Shown: piece after piece, positions 47,261-59,640 of the stretch
Layout: each line of letters begins with the position of its first letter
How positions within the stretch are numbered: the first letter of the stretch is position 1
NCBI RefSeq assembly: GCF_026914185.1
Contig: NC_070559.1
Coordinates: forward strand, 3,100,001-3,164,000
DNA length: 64,000 nt
Source: Puccinia triticina
Lineage: Eukaryota; Basidiomycota; Pucciniomycetes; Pucciniales; Pucciniaceae
Direction of reading: 5' to 3'
Translations under genes and position numbers: made by a program
Notes under the pieces: model-generated
The model's input: the letters and a program-made list of their open reading frames with translations, nothing else
Told to the model about the DNA's origin: nothing
The model's database searches: none

Positions 47261-48216
47261 TGTCAGCCTCGGTGATGCCAAGAACAGCGTTCTTCTAGCT
47301 ACACCGGGTGATAGCGAATAAAAGGGTAAGTTTTGAGGTTGTTTTGTTTGGAATAAATAAAAGAAATATATATTTTTAAAGGAGGGGCCTGCGAACAGGG
47401 GTTGTTTAGATCCCTCCTAAGATAATAGCTGGGGCCTGCTAGCAGGTGTTGTTTTATTCCCAGTCTTACAGTTAAAAGGAAATAGCGGCGATAAAGAGAA
47501 ATGGTTTCTTACTTACTTATAATAAGGAACCAATCTGTTATCACTGCGAGAGATGATCAAGAATTTACGGAAGGCTAGAGACGGCGAATGTTTGAAGACG
47601 AGATCGATCGAAAGCTGAGAGGAAATCGATGCAATACTGGTATTAGAATATTGGTGGGTTGTCTTAAGCTGAGGAAAAAATGAAATGAGGTCGAACAGAC
47701 CTCCTTAAATATTCTTTCCTTATCTTGATTCGATGGGGATACTATTTCACTCGAATGTCTTCGCGGGCTGGGGCGGACAGTATTTCTCGATGACATTCGA
47801 TTCTTGATGGGGTTGTTGCTTTTCTGTCAGTTTATCTTTCTCGAGTTCGGATGGGGCGGTTCGTTATTGAGGTCTATCGGCTTATCTCTCTAGAACTTGG
47901 TTTATCGCACTCGAACTCGGATAAGGCCTTATTTTGTCTGGAGAATATTATTTCTCAGACACAATATTATAAGTGACACCTGTCAACTAGATGTCATTGA
48001 CATTTTTGTATGTAGCTCACGCGCACGGGTGTAGTTTAATATTCACCCTGACTATATTTCAAATATTCACTACTTTTCAGATTAAACTTATATGTATTTA
48101 TATCTTTATATTATAAGTGACAGATCAACTAGTTGTCTGTCACAAAAAATTCTAAATATCATTTATAATTATTTATACAAGTGTTACGCTGGCTTGCGCT
48201 GCGTAGCCAGCTGACA
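47261..48216 (-). repeat. 3' LTR of the gypsy element
   Basis: On the plus strand it starts TGTCAGCCTCGGTGATGCC and ends GTAGCCAGCTGACA. It is equal in length to the other LTR. Confidence 0.95.
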
Positions 48217-48231
48217 TTTCCTACCCCTTAA
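48217..48231 (-). promoter_or_regulatory. polypurine tract
   Basis: On the minus strand AAGGGGTAGGAAA directly precedes the 3' LTR (TGTCAGCTGG). This is the usual primer for plus-strand synthesis. Confidence 0.75.
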
Positions 48232-48252
48232 GATGAGACTATAGAAAAAAAA

Positions 48253-51200
48253 TCAGAGGTTTTTAGACCTTTTCGAAAGTCTATAATTACGGAGATGAAT
48301 AGTTCCATCTGGAATATTGTTTTCAGGCAACCATTCATCTCTATCTGCTGAATTATTTTTGTACCGTACAAGGTACAGACGCACATCTTTACCATTAATA
48401 CGTTCCTTCTTATCTTTTAGAATTTTCTGCACTTGTAATTTTGAATTCTCAACTGGTTCTTCTACAGGAATAGTAGGTTGAACATCTATAGATTCTCCAG
48501 GTCTTGATATCCATGGTTTAATTAAACTTACTGGAAATACTGGGTGCTTTCTTGAAAGTTCTTCACTCAGAATTACCTCAACTGCATTTTTCCCATGTAG
48601 TTGTTTGATGACAAAAGGTCCAACAAAAGAAGGCTTGAGTCTTCTATTCCCTCCCAGATTATTGAAGTTTACCGTGGATAACATTACTTTATCTCCAACC
48701 TTAAATTCTGGTTCTCTATGACTCTTGTCCCACCTATTCTTGTTGTACTCTACAGCCTCTGTTACACAATTTCTTGCATGATCATGGGCCGCATCTAGCA
48801 TCTTTTTAAAATCTGAAGAAGTTGGATGAATATATGGCAATTTGTCATTAACAGTATTTTTAGGCAGTCTAGGTATCCACCCACGTTCTAAGACATAAGG
48901 AGCCTCTTTAGTTGTGGAGTGTTTGCTACTGTTATATGCAACTTCTAAAGCAGGGAGAAGGTTAACCCAATCATGTGTATAACCATCTTGATTTTTAAAT
49001 TCAAAACCAAATGAACAGAATCTGCGGAGCATATCTTCTAAAGTTTGAATCATTCTCTCTGCTAATCCATCAGTCTGAGGGTGATAAGCCGCAGAAAAAG
49101 CAAGTTTTGTCCCTAACATGTCATGCAAGTTGCGCCAAAATTCAGATGTAAATTTTGGATCCCTATCACTAATAATAATTTTAGGAATGCCTACATCAGA
49201 CATGATTCTATTCCAGAACAACATAGCAATTTCCATAGCTGTGTCATCCTTATGGTTAGGTATAAAACGTGCTCTCTTAGAGAAACGGTCTACTATTACT
49301 AATACAGAATTATATGAATAAGCTCCAGCAGGAGGGAGACCAGTTACAAAATCCATATTAATAATTTCCCATTGGGATTTAGGTTCAGCAATTTTTTGTA
49401 GAAGGCCAAATCTTTTTCCTGTCTGCTTATTAGCTTTTTGGCAGATGTCACAAGATTTTATATAAGTTTGGGCTTCTTTCTTCCAATTGATCCACCAAGC
49501 TGTATTACGAATTCTTTCTAGTGTTCTATCTTCTGAAAAATGCCCAGAAGTTATACTATCATGACACTCCTTTAGTATATCAACTATTTGATTTTTGTCA
49601 CAGAGTACTAGTACACTAGAATGTTTATTTCTATAATACAGTAATCCATCCAACAGAGTAAATTTTCCTAACTTATAATCTACCAGTAATTCAGATCGTA
49701 AGCTAGAAATCAACTCAGTGGGACAATTATCATTTTTTAAGATCTCCACCAGTGTTAACAGGTTCGAGTCTTGATCATAACTGTTACGGACTAAGTCATA
49801 AAAAGCCTCATCCAAATCACACACATGAATACCTAATATGGGAAAAATATCTTCATCATCAGGATCATACGCAGGATTATCCGGAGTATTTGGTAAAGCC
49901 CATCTACTTAATCCGTCAGCATTTTTATGTTTCTTACCTTCCTTATGAATTATAGTCATATGACCACGGTATTGCTGTATTGCAATTTGCCACCTCAACA
50001 TATGACGATTAGGAGTCTTCATGTTCATTAGAGTCTTAACAGCCATACAATCCGAGATTACTACAAAGTTAGAACCTTCAAGGTAGTAATGCAATTTTTC
50101 GAGAGCCCAAACTAGTGCTAAACATTCCATTTGACTAGCCCCATACCTCCTTTCAGAATCTTTAATTTGTCTAGATATGAAAAGGATAGGTTTCTCAACA
50201 ACCTGATCATCTATAAGAAATTCTTGATGAAGAGCTGCTCCTAACCCATCTAAGCAAGCATCAATGTAAAATATAAATGGTTTAGTATAATCAGGTTGAG
50301 CTAATACTGGCGCACTAGTCAATAGTTTCTTCAACTGTTCATAAGCCTGCACTCTCTCATAGTTCATTTCAAATATTGTATCCTCATTACAAACTGCATA
50401 CAAACACTTGGTAATATTAGAGAACTGTGGAACAAATTGCCTATAATAACTACAAAATCCCAGAAAAGACATCATTTCTTTTTTATTACTTGGCATGGGA
50501 TTTAGTAATACTGCAGCCACTTTGTGTTGATCTAATGCTAACATAAGACCAGACACTATACTTCCTAGGGCTTTGAGCTCCCCATATCCAAAGTTACATT
50601 TTTTTATGGACATTTTTAATCCTACTTCAATGGATTTTTCTAAGATCATTCTTACCTTTTCTTTGTGATCATCCCAATCATCAGAATAAATTATAATATC
50701 ATCTATATATACCATCATCCATCCCTGTCTGATATATTGGCCAAATATAGAATCCATCATCCTTTGAAAGTGAGAGGGAGCATTCTTAATACCAAAGGGC
50801 ATACGGAGATATTCAAATACTCCCAGATGGCAAATTATTCTGAGAAACTTACGACTTTCTTCTTCTATAGGTATTTGATGAAATCCTTTCAAAACATCCA
50901 TTGTAGGAATGTATTTTGCTTTAGATAAGTTGTGCAAAGCATGTTCAATTCTCGGTATAGGGTAATGATCTGCTTTAGTATAAGTATTCAAGGCTCTAAA
51001 ATCACCTACCATCCTAGACTTATCATTATGCCAAGCTATCATAACTGGTGTAGTCATTTCTACTTGTTCATTATGACCAACTTTTCTGATAACTCTGAGA
51101 TCTAGTAGTTCATTGATATGATTCTCAAGAGCTTCTCTGGATTTAGGACTTGAGGGATAAGCTGCTTTCCTTAACATAGGGGGATAAGGTGTTTGTACAG

Positions 51201-53640
51201 TTAATTCTATGCTCATATCATGACCTTTGATATCTCCAATAGGTTCATCTGAAGTACAAAATGCTTGTTTATTATCAAAGCATATTTTCAAAATATCCAT
51301 TTTCTGACTGTCACTAAGTTCATTATTAACAGCTGCTTGATTTAAATAATCTGCTTTAAAACATAACATTTGTTTCTGTATTTCAGGATCCATTTTAGTA
51401 ACTGGATCACTTATAATAGAATTAATATTACAAATTTGGAACTTTCTCTTCCAATCACCACCTATAGTATAATGCCTATCTTTACTTTGGAAAATATCAA
51501 ATCCGTACATACAAAATGTATCATTTCCTAGAATAAGATAATCACATAAAGCATCCTGCAATACTACAAATTCAACAATAAGTCTCACTGATCCTTTAGT
51601 GTGAGGGAATATTAGAGGCATAGAAACTATTCCTATAGGATGCATGTTTGAGTTACAACTGCTGAATTTGGCTTTTGGTACAGGCAATAAGTGTTCTCTC
51701 CATTCAGAATAACATTTATCTAAGAAGGATTGGCTAGTACATGAACAGAAAGCCCCAATGTCAAGTAAAGCTTTTACCTCAGTTCCAGCAAAAAGAACAG
51801 TAGTGTAGCTGGATTTACCTAAAGTATAGTTCTTACCTTGCTCAGGTTTATTTGTTAAAATCTTAGCATCTGTGACATGTCCTACTCCCATACTAGGGTG
51901 CCATTTCTGCGTAAGATGAGAATCTCCATGAATGGTATTGATATGAAGTTCATTACCTATATCAGCTTGAATAACAAGAGTTTTATAATCTGGTTCCTCA
52001 TCATTAATAACCAGATTTATTCCTGAGCTCTTATCAGATTCTTCTGAGTCTGAGGTATTAACTTCAGCTCCTTCTACATTCATGATCTTTTTACGGGGTT
52101 TGGGACAATCAGGTCTTTTATGTCCTAACTCTCCACAATTGTAACATTCTGGCTGAGGTGGTGGTTTTCTAACCTGCTCTTTAGCTGGAGTAGCTTTATC
52201 TTCTCTAGGTACTTCTTGAGAAGAAATCATCTTTTCTCTTAGAGTATATCTAGATTTCTTATTAAAACCCATATGTTCTACTACTTCTTCCAAGGTAGTA
52301 ATGAATTCAGCTAGATCAACACATCTGTCTCCCAACCTACATCTCATAGGATGTTGTATGGTATATTTCAGTTGATTAAGCATCCTATCATTCCTTTCTT
52401 CTAATGTAGCAGAAGGATGTATAGCATCTATTCTTCTTTTCTGAATTAAGCACCATTCATGAGGAATATTATGTCCAGGGTCAAAGAAATCATTATCTAG
52501 AGCTAATCTCACTCCATTTCTCCAATTTCTAGTGCCAAACCTGGCTTTGATCAATTCTTTCCAAGTTTCCCAAGTTTGATCTCCAACTTCTTCTTGTTTA
52601 TTAACAAACCAGTCTAGAGCAACACCTTCAAATAATCTGGGTAATCTCACTACTGCTATTTCATCATCTGCTCTATAAGATTTCAACATATGATCTATAT
52701 ATCTGATAAAATTAATATGATCATAGTCACCTTGACCTGTGAGCTTGGGCCAATCTTTTATAGGAGGAAGTAATTTATTTATAGCAGCATTATCCATAGT
52801 TCTGAAACTATTAGCGTAACGTGGACCATTATTAGGTGGTGAGCCATTATTACGCCCTGTAGGTATCTCTCCCTCAGTTTGATTTCCAGATTTATTATCC
52901 TGAGCTTTGTGGGGAGCAGAATCACGCATAAAAGGATTATTAAATTTATGAGTGTATTGTTCAGGTTTTGGAGTAAATACAGGTTCAGGTTTCTCTGCAA
53001 AAGCTTTCTCTGTATTTAATTTGAATTGTTTCAATTCAATTTGGACTTGATCAACTTGTTTGTGCATGGCTTCAGCTAAATCCTCAACATTATTCATACG
53101 GAATCCTTGTTGTATTAAGAGATCTTTGATATCATCCAAAGCATCTGCATTTTTCTTTTGGTTTATGATAATATCTTGTTTCAATGAAGATATTACATAG
53201 TCAGAATGAGAAGATATCATTGATTCAATTTTACTCAACAATTCATATGAATAATCTTTTCCATTTTCCTTAATACTTAGTGATATTTTATTTACAATAC
53301 CATCCGTATTAGTAGATATTTTCTTAAGATCTTCAGTTTCTCTGAGCAATCTTTTAAATATCTCCAAATGTTGGGGTTGGAACTCGATGGGCAAAGGTTT
53401 TTCAATACAATTTAATATCTCAGAAGAATTAGTATTGAATTCTTTTTTAAGATCAGATAACAATGAATCAAATTTGTTTACAATGGTTTTTAAATTTGAT
53501 TCACTATTAGCATCTAAGGTAGAAATATTTAAGTTGACAACATCTAAAGAATCTAACAATGTAGTAACAATACTATTACTTAGTTTATGTTCTTGTACAA
53601 CCCTTCGGCTATCTTGAGCATGTCCAATACCTTCTTCCAT
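48253..53640 (-). CDS. gag-pol polyprotein of a Ty3/gypsy chromovirus
   Basis: It encodes 1795 residues and makes the capsid, protease, reverse transcriptase, RNase H and integrase needed for retrotransposition. In order: a coiled N-terminal gag part; a retrotransposon gag region (about 300-460); a CCHC knuckle (C499, C502, H507, C512); an aspartic protease with DIG at 627-629; RT with YIDD at 978-981; RNase H (D1127, E1172, D1197); an integrase HHCC zinc site (H1360, H1367, C1397, C1400) and DD35E core (D1430, D1492, E1528); and a C-terminal chromodomain (about 1737-1785, ending near [10 protein letters not shown]). The order RT-RNaseH-IN places it in Ty3/gypsy; the chromodomain makes it a chromovirus. 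The protease triad reads DIG rather than the usual DSG/DTG. The start is the first ATG, but the frame overlaps an upstream frame by about 60 nt, so a frameshifted or re-initiated start is possible. Confidence 0.95.
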   Translation of the reverse strand: MEEGIGHAQDSRRVVQEHKLSNSIVTTLLDSLDVVNLNISTLDANSESNLKTIVNKFDSLLSDLKKEFNTNSSEILNCIEKPLPIEFQPQHLEIFKRLLRETEDLKKISTNTDGIVNKISLSIKENGKDYSYELLSKIESMISSHSDYVISSLKQDIIINQKKNADALDDIKDLLIQQGFRMNNVEDLAEAMHKQVDQVQIELKQFKLNTEKAFAEKPEPVFTPKPEQYTHKFNNPFMRDSAPHKAQDNKSGNQTEGEIPTGRNNGSPPNNGPRYANSFRTMDNAAINKLLPPIKDWPKLTGQGDYDHINFIRYIDHMLKSYRADDEIAVVRLPRLFEGVALDWFVNKQEEVGDQTWETWKELIKARFGTRNWRNGVRLALDNDFFDPGHNIPHEWCLIQKRRIDAIHPSATLEERNDRMLNQLKYTIQHPMRCRLGDRCVDLAEFITTLEEVVEHMGFNKKSRYTLREKMISSQEVPREDKATPAKEQVRKPPPQPECYNCGELGHKRPDCPKPRKKIMNVEGAEVNTSDSEESDKSSGINLVINDEEPDYKTLVIQADIGNELHINTIHGDSHLTQKWHPSMGVGHVTDAKILTNKPEQGKNYTLGKSSYTTVLFAGTEVKALLDIGAFCSCTSQSFLDKCYSEWREHLLPVPKAKFSSCNSNMHPIGIVSMPLIFPHTKGSVRLIVEFVVLQDALCDYLILGNDTFCMYGFDIFQSKDRHYTIGGDWKRKFQICNINSIISDPVTKMDPEIQKQMLCFKADYLNQAAVNNELSDSQKMDILKICFDNKQAFCTSDEPIGDIKGHDMSIELTVQTPYPPMLRKAAYPSSPKSREALENHINELLDLRVIRKVGHNEQVEMTTPVMIAWHNDKSRMVGDFRALNTYTKADHYPIPRIEHALHNLSKAKYIPTMDVLKGFHQIPIEEESRKFLRIICHLGVFEYLRMPFGIKNAPSHFQRMMDSIFGQYIRQGWMMVYIDDIIIYSDDWDDHKEKVRMILEKSIEVGLKMSIKKCNFGYGELKALGSIVSGLMLALDQHKVAAVLLNPMPSNKKEMMSFLGFCSYYRQFVPQFSNITKCLYAVCNEDTIFEMNYERVQAYEQLKKLLTSAPVLAQPDYTKPFIFYIDACLDGLGAALHQEFLIDDQVVEKPILFISRQIKDSERRYGASQMECLALVWALEKLHYYLEGSNFVVISDCMAVKTLMNMKTPNRHMLRWQIAIQQYRGHMTIIHKEGKKHKNADGLSRWALPNTPDNPAYDPDDEDIFPILGIHVCDLDEAFYDLVRNSYDQDSNLLTLVEILKNDNCPTELISSLRSELLVDYKLGKFTLLDGLLYYRNKHSSVLVLCDKNQIVDILKECHDSITSGHFSEDRTLERIRNTAWWINWKKEAQTYIKSCDICQKANKQTGKRFGLLQKIAEPKSQWEIINMDFVTGLPPAGAYSYNSVLVIVDRFSKRARFIPNHKDDTAMEIAMLFWNRIMSDVGIPKIIISDRDPKFTSEFWRNLHDMLGTKLAFSAAYHPQTDGLAERMIQTLEDMLRRFCSFGFEFKNQDGYTHDWVNLLPALEVAYNSSKHSTTKEAPYVLERGWIPRLPKNTVNDKLPYIHPTSSDFKKMLDAAHDHARNCVTEAVEYNKNRWDKSHREPEFKVGDKVMLSTVNFNNLGGNRRLKPSFVGPFVIKQLHGKNAVEVILSEELSRKHPVFPVSLIKPWISRPGESIDVQPTIPVEEPVENSKLQVQKILKDKKERINGKDVRLYLVRYKNNSADRDEWLPENNIPDGTIHLRNYRLSKRSKNL

Positions 53641-54134
53641 TTGTGAGGATTCTCAAAGTTGATCGAAGTCGAGCTGCGGCGTTTGCCGAATCTTTCTTCC
53701 TTGGGAGGAGCTGGGAAGTACTTCTTCTTCTCGGTCCAAGGGTTCCACCCTTTGACGAAAGCTTCAATCTCGTCGTTTGGCATAATCTTCTGGAGTGCCT
53801 TTTGGCTTTCTTGCGCTTGAGTTAAGAGGGCTCGGAGGTTCGGGGTCGCTCCGAGTAATCCTTCCTCGAGACATTTCTTCTAGATAGCGATATGCTCTCT
53901 GACCAGGCATACCGCTTTCTCCTTCTCCAATGGTGAGGATGTTTCGGGCGCGGCTGGGAGCGCCGGAGTACCGTTCGTGGTAGGGGGTGCCGGGATAGCC
54001 GCCAAGGATGTGGACGGGGGTATGTCCAGATCCATCGCCGAATCCTTCGACGAATCCTTCTCCGGGATCGGAGGTGGTGCGTCCTTTCGATTCAACTGTT
54101 TGAATTTCATGTTCTTGATGCGCTCTTGGAGCAT
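53580..54134 (-). pseudogene. upstream ORF of the gypsy element, interrupted by one TAG
   Basis: This minus-strand frame begins MLQERIKNMKFKQLNRKD, has a Pro/Ala-rich middle, meets TAG at 53880-53882, and continues as KKCLEEGLLGATPNLRALL to [17 protein letters not shown]. It has 184 codons plus a stop if the TAG is read through. Another frame (53764-54210) overlaps it; the reading given here is favoured because it is continuous to the gag-pol start. It overlaps gag-pol by about 60 nt in another frame. It could be a gag-like or leader protein with stop readthrough, or simply decayed. I do not recognise a domain. Confidence 0.55.
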
Positions 54135-54850
54135 TTCTTCCTCTCTGTCTTGTTGGATCGGGGAGGAGTCCGCTGAGTTCGGGTTTGTTTGATCTGGTAG
54201 GTACAGTCATTTTGATTAGTTATCTATAAGTCTTTCTGTTTATATATGGTTATTCAGAAAGGATGACTAACTTATAACGGGATCAACTTCTTTTTCAGTA
54301 GCGATATCAATACCAGGAGTAGCAGCAATATCGCCGACTGCGGTGCGGATAGATTCGCTATCGGAAGCCACTTAATAATAGAAAAAGAGATTAGAAGGTT
54401 AGTTTGATATAAGTAAACTTAAAAGAATAGAGCTTACTTCTTCTAACTCTCCTTTGTTCGCGGTGATAAGCGCGGTGATTGCGAACTAGTTCGTTGATAG
54501 CTAGTCGAGCTTCAATGTCTTCTTGCTCGTGTATGTGCGCGTGGTAGACCGCAAGTTGGATTTGTTCCTCTTTCGTGAGAGACTCCCAAGCAGTAGGAAC
54601 GTAATTGCGTTCTGCTTCTTCTTTGCGTAACCTGAGATATCAAAGGTAATACGCGATCAGTTCGGCGTTTTCTTTTAGGTTCACTAGAAGAAATAGATAT
54701 AAAAGAATAATTCAATATTTTTATATTTTTTATGTTATTTCGATAGAATTAGATAGATAAGAAATGAATTAGAATAATTTTTGTTGGTTTGGTTTTTTAT
54801 ATATAGAAGAGTATGATAGGAGCCGAGTAATATGAGGATTACGAGGATTG

Positions 54851-54868
54851 GTCCCGGTTTGGCCCCCA
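54851..54868 (-). promoter_or_regulatory. probable tRNA primer-binding site
   Basis: Two bases after the 5' LTR, the minus strand reads TGGGGGCCAAACCGGGAC. TGG would pair with the CCA end of a tRNA. Which tRNA is used was not determined. Confidence 0.7.
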
Positions 54869-54870
54869 GT

Positions 54871-55826
54871 TGTCAGCCTCGGTGATGCCAAGAACAGTTT
54901 TCTTCTAGCTACACCGGGTGATAGCGAATAAAAGGGTAAGTTTTGAGGTTGTTTTGTTTGGAATAAATAAAAGAAATATATATTTTTAAAGGAGGGGCCT
55001 GCGAACAGGGGTTGTTTAGATCCCTCCTAAGATAATAGCTGGGGCCTGCTAGCAGGTGTTGTTATATTCCCAGTCTTACAGTTAAAAGGAAATAGCGGCG
55101 ATAAAGAGAAATGGTTTCTTACTTACTTATAATAAGGAACCAATCTGTTATCACTGCGAGAGATGATCAAGAATTTACGGAAGGCTAGAGACGGCGAATG
55201 TTCGAAGACGAGATCGATCGAAAGCTGAGAGGAAATCGATGCGATACTGGTATTAGAATATCGGTGGGTTGTCTTAAGCTGAGGAAAAAATGAAATGAGG
55301 TCGAACAGACCTCCTTAAATATTCTTTCCTTATCTTGATTCAATGGGGATACTCTTTCACTCGAATGTCTTCGCGGGCTGGGGCGGACAGTATTTCTCGA
55401 TGACATTCGATTCTTGATGGGGTTGTTGCTTTTCTGTCAGTTTATCTTTCTCAAGTTCGGATGGGGCGGTTCGTTATTGAGGTCTATCGGCTTATCTCTC
55501 TAGAACTTGGTTTATCGCACTCGAACTCGGATAAGGCCTTATTTTGTCTGGAGAATATTATTTCTCAGACACAATATTATAAGTGACACCTGTCAACTAG
55601 ATGTCATTGACATTTTTGTATGTAGCTCACGCGCACGGGTGTAGTTTAATATTCACCCTGACTATATTTCAAATATTCACTACTTTTCAGATTAAACTTA
55701 TATGTATTTATATCTTTATATTATAAGTGACAGATCAACTAGTTGTCTGTCACAAAAAATTCTAAATATCATTTATAATTATTTATACAAGTGTTACGCT
55801 GGCTTGCGCTGCGTAGCCGGCTGACA
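54871..55826 (-). repeat. 5' LTR of the gypsy element
   Basis: It begins TGTCAGCCTCGG and ends GTAGCCGGCTGACA on the plus strand. Transcription of the element would start here on the minus strand. Confidence 0.95.
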
Positions 55827-56468
55827 GTTATTGTATAGGTCTGGTTGTACCACCCTATACTAATAACTGTACTGGTATTGGCCCTTGCTGCAAATGGCCC
55901 GTATAGTATTCTAAGGTTTTTCTCTGGAACAAAAAATACAGGTATAGTAAATTTTTTTGCCCCTGGTTACCGTTGAGATATTTTTCTCTGTGGCTGCAGG
56001 TGTGTGTGGCTCCAGACGTGGTGGTCTGTTCCCTTCAACTACTTCAAAATCTGTCAGCAGCCTTATGTGGCTTTGTGAGGATTTTCCCCTCTCAGGGGAC
56101 TTTGCTGAGGCCGGAAAGGCTTTGGGTGCTCTGATCCCCAAGTCCAAGAAATAAATAAATTTTCATCCCTACTGAGTAGTGGTACTGGCCACATCTGGCC
56201 AGTATAGCATTGAGACTTTTTTTATTTCTTCCTTCATTTGGATATAGTATTTTCAAAAAAAAAAAAAAAAACTCATGTAATTGGATATAGTATTAAAAAT
56301 TCATTACGGAAAATGGAAATAACAGTACTGTTAATGGACCAAAAAAATATGATATATCTGTATAGTAAAGGCCCATTGTTGTCTAAGGGCCCTTTGGGAG
56401 AAGACTTTTGGTATGACTTCAAGTTTAGGCAGGTTATGTCCTTAGAGATGGTGATTTTTCAGGGCAAT

Positions 56469-58055
56469 CACCAGGGGAGACTTTGACACACTCTCCAGGG
56501 TGTGCCAGAGTCTAATTTTATGTTGTTCTGGGTCTGATGTGAGTCAGATGTGGATTAGGAAATGATTGATAAATTCTTCAGAAGTCAATGGGAAGTGTGT
56601 CAGAAGTGATGTGGAATTATCACAGGACCTTGTGCAATGTTGTATATAACCATTTAATTTTCCAATGATAACTTAATTACAATCTGTCATGAAATCATAG
56701 TTAATCAATGCCCAATTATTACTCATTTATGGTGAATTTCTGTTGATCAATTTCTCTATGTCAAAGGGGTTCCGAACAACGTAAATGTGACTTGCGGGGG
56801 CTTTCATTGCTTTCTGACAAGGCTGAAACGCTGTGCTGCGCTACAAAAAAGTGGTGTTTTAGCGCAGCGCAGAGGGGGACCGCGGCGCAGTCAGCCCAAA
56901 AAGCGGTAGCGCAGCGCCAGTCCTCCTGCGCTACCGCTGAAAATAGCGGGGGCCCGCTTTTTCCCCGACCCAAAAAGCGGTAGCGCAGCGGGCAGGCCGC
57001 TCCTTTCAGCGCTGCGCAGCGGCCACCAAAACAGCTGCGCTTTGGGCTGCGCTGCGCTTTTTTGGCTGGCAGCGGGGGAGCGCTACGCGACCAGCTCAAA
57101 AAGCGGTAGCGCAGCAATGGTTCCGCTGCGCTACCGCTGGAAGTAGCGGGTCCCTGCTTCTTGCCAGACCCAAAAAGCGGTAGCGCAGCGGGCGGAGCCG
57201 CTACTTTACGCGCAGCGCAGCGGCCATCAAAACCGCTGCGCTTCACGCTGCGCGGCGCTTTTTGAAGCGCAGCGCTTTCACCCTTGTTTCTGACCAGTTT
57301 TTACTTCTAATGGAGCTGTGAAAAGCCCCTCCAGTGATCTGTCACCCTAATGTACGCGCGTACACAAAGGTGACATTGGCAAAGTGGAAAAAAACTCACA
57401 TGCATATGCATGGAGACATTGGAAAACAAACAAACACAAAAAAAACTCACAAGCTTATATATTTTAAGAAGCCATGATGTCTATCTGAAATCTGGGACCA
57501 CACACCTCCAAGCTTGACTTGACTCATATTTTCACCCTACTTTTGTCCTTTTTTGGCTCAATTCTAGATGATACCAGCCTTTTTTAGGGAAATATGCCAA
57601 TTAAGATGGGCCTTTCACATCATTCTAACAGGGGTGTACATGTTGTTGATCTGCGGGAGGCCCAACCTGCAATTTGTAACAAACTTACACACGCGCACAT
57701 GACAGTTACATTAGCAAAGTGAAAACAATGACCACCTTCATGCACATATAAGTAACATGAATTGAACCCCAATAATTCATCTCAATTAACAAAAAGTTCA
57801 AATTGAATTATGAGTTGATTGTGGTCATTGTGTCTTAGTGGTTTCAACTGAGTTCTAGTTGTGTTCCAGTTGACTTCTGCATGACTTCTGGATGGTTTAT
57901 ACATGAATCCAGGATCATTTTCAGATCATTTGTGGATCAGTTCCAGAGTTTTTCATCAATTCTTACAATACTTTCATCAAAGGCATCCAGCACAGTTATG
58001 GAAAAAGGGTAAAGTATGGCACTCTCTGGAGAGTGCATCAAAATCTCCCCTGGTG
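56469..58055. mobile_element. 1.59-kb TIR element with AAT target duplication
   Basis: Inverted ends CACCAGGGGAGACTTTGA and, at the right, TCAAAATCTCCCCTGGTG extend to about 45 bp with CACTCTCCAG / CTGGAGAGTG inside. AAT flanks it (56466-56468, 58056-58058). There is no transposase. The 3-bp duplication and CAC ends recall CACTA-type or other 3-bp-duplicating groups; assignment is open. Confidence 0.78.
56860..57275. repeat. GC-rich array of AAAGCGGTAGCGCAGCG units in both orientations
   Basis: At least four AAAAAGCGGTAGCGCAGC copies occur (near 56898, 56970, 57090, 57170), with inverse GCGCTACCGCTG copies (near 56930, 57127). The frame 56761-57246 on the minus strand merely reads through the array. 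Confidence 0.8.
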
Positions 58056-58149
58056 AATCAAGAATATGGAGAAGTCTTTTTCTATGCTGTTGCGCAAATT
58101 ATGCAGTCAAAAGGGTATGCCCTCAGACAGGCTTGACTTTATATCACGT

Positions 58150-58295
58150 CCAGGTCATGCAAGCGTTGTGATTTTGCGCGTAAGCCTCTCTGGTGAGACT
58201 GGGCTGCAGCCCAGACCCGCTCACCCTAACTTAACGCAAGTCCCTCCTTGGGGGAGCGCAGCGACCTCCAAAGGAGGGACTTGTGCCCAATTTCC
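58150..58295. repeat. fold-back units, TAAGCCTCTC and AAGTCCCTCC types
   Basis: TAAGCCTCTCTGGTGAGACT with an inner GGGCTGCAGCCC palindrome is followed by AACTTAACGCAAGTCCCTCC...GGAGGGACTTGTGCCC. The second hairpin resembles 25015-25060 and 39225-39275. Confidence 0.7.
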
Positions 58296-58869
58296 CATAT
58301 TTTGGCTTGAGGCTGCTGGCTGCCCAGACAATTGTACAAATTTCCTTTCAAACCCATGTATATATCACCTGGTACACCTCTAATTTCCTCACAGCCTCTG
58401 GCACCTTTAGAATCACAATTTGTTTCTACATATTATCATGTTTTAAAAATAACAGCTACCCCCATCCCTTGGATGTAAAAAATCCACCTGAGAGTCTATA
58501 TCCGGCATGATGTTCCCCGGATAGCCTGCCCAGCCTAAACACATGAAAATAATATTTGACATACCTCCAGTAGTAATTCTGTATTGGCAAGAGACCTGTC
58601 ATGCGTAATTCAATACTGAAAAAACGGTGAGAGTGTGTCCAACCTTACCCTTTGGATGATCAAGGCAACCCCTCACAGGAATGGCTGCTGAGCGGCAACT
58701 TTGTGACAAATTTAAGTGAAAAAATATGTACAAGAAATCTGAGAATCAGGGCTACAATATGGTATAGGAGGCTTCAAATTTTATGCTGAGAGAAATGAGT
58801 AAAAGAGATGTAAACACAAAAATCATGATTTTCTGTGTAAATGTCTCTCACAAAGATTGGGACTTTAGT

Positions 58870-59110
58870 CCTAAGCCTCTCCTTTGGAGATGCTTTGCAC
58901 CTCCTTGGAGAGGCTTATTTAAGCTTGCCGCTCACCATGAACCTAACAAGGTCCCTCTTCTGCTGGCGTGTGTCTTGCAAAGCAAGCCTCAGACAGCCCT
59001 TGGCAGGAGGGACTTGCATGCTATTGCCCCTTTTTGGCATGCCAAGAATCTTAGTTTGGCTGGGAAGAATATTCAAACCTCTATAATTCCTTTCCACAAC
59101 AACATTCTTT
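58870..59110. repeat. composite repeat with fold-back units, related to 3935-4115
   Basis: TAAGCCTCTCCTTTGGAGA...TCCTTGGAGAGGCTTA is a hairpin. It is followed by a copy of the 3935-4115 unit (CTTGCAAAGCAAGCCTC, GGCAGGAGGGACTTGCATGC, CCCCTTTTTGGCATGCCAAG). Confidence 0.7.
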
Positions 59111-59640
59111 GGAATACAATTGCTGAGGTCAAAGGCTAGCATATACCTGTCCAACCTACATAATTTGAGGCATTTCACAAAACTCCTTCCACTCCAGAAA
59201 AAATCCTTGCTAACACTGAAACATTGGATTTTTCACTGATGGGTCTGTGCCTGTCTGTGCTCACCAACTCAGTTTTAATCATAGTTCTTTCTATACTTAC
59301 CCATGTGAGATATCATTTGAACTGAAAAAATACTACTGTTTTCTCCCGCATTTCCTTCTTCCAACAAGCTAATAATTCCACAGAAGGTTACAGGAAATGA
59401 CCCGTATGCCTGATGTACAGTGGGTCATCTAATGTTTTTGGCACTGCATTTTTCATTGCAGAAGCTCAGGAAAAAGACCTGAAGTCATGGAATTGGCCAC
59501 AGGGGTGGAAAATAAGTTCTCCAAGAATGACTATGACAGAAAAAAATGAAAGTGAAAAATATGAAAAGTGTGAAAATTTTCCAATTTTGTGCAAATTTCT
59601 CAGAATCTTTACGGATACACTTTGCACACATTAAAAAACT

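Larger units (their letters stand above)
47256..55831 (-). mobile_element. complete Ty3/gypsy chromovirus with GTTAT target duplication
   Basis: 956-bp LTRs at 47261-48216 and 54871-55826 enclose a minus-strand coding region. GTTAT flanks the element (47256-47260, 55827-55831). The LTRs differ at roughly ten positions by my count, about 1 percent, so the insertion is young. The gag-pol frame is open over 1795 codons, so the element may still be functional apart from the upstream TAG and the odd protease motif noted separately. Confidence 0.95.

Noticed and set aside
56761..57246. 161-codon minus-strand Ala/Arg/Ser-rich frame
   Set aside because: It is a translation of the AAAGCGGTAGCGCAGCG array.
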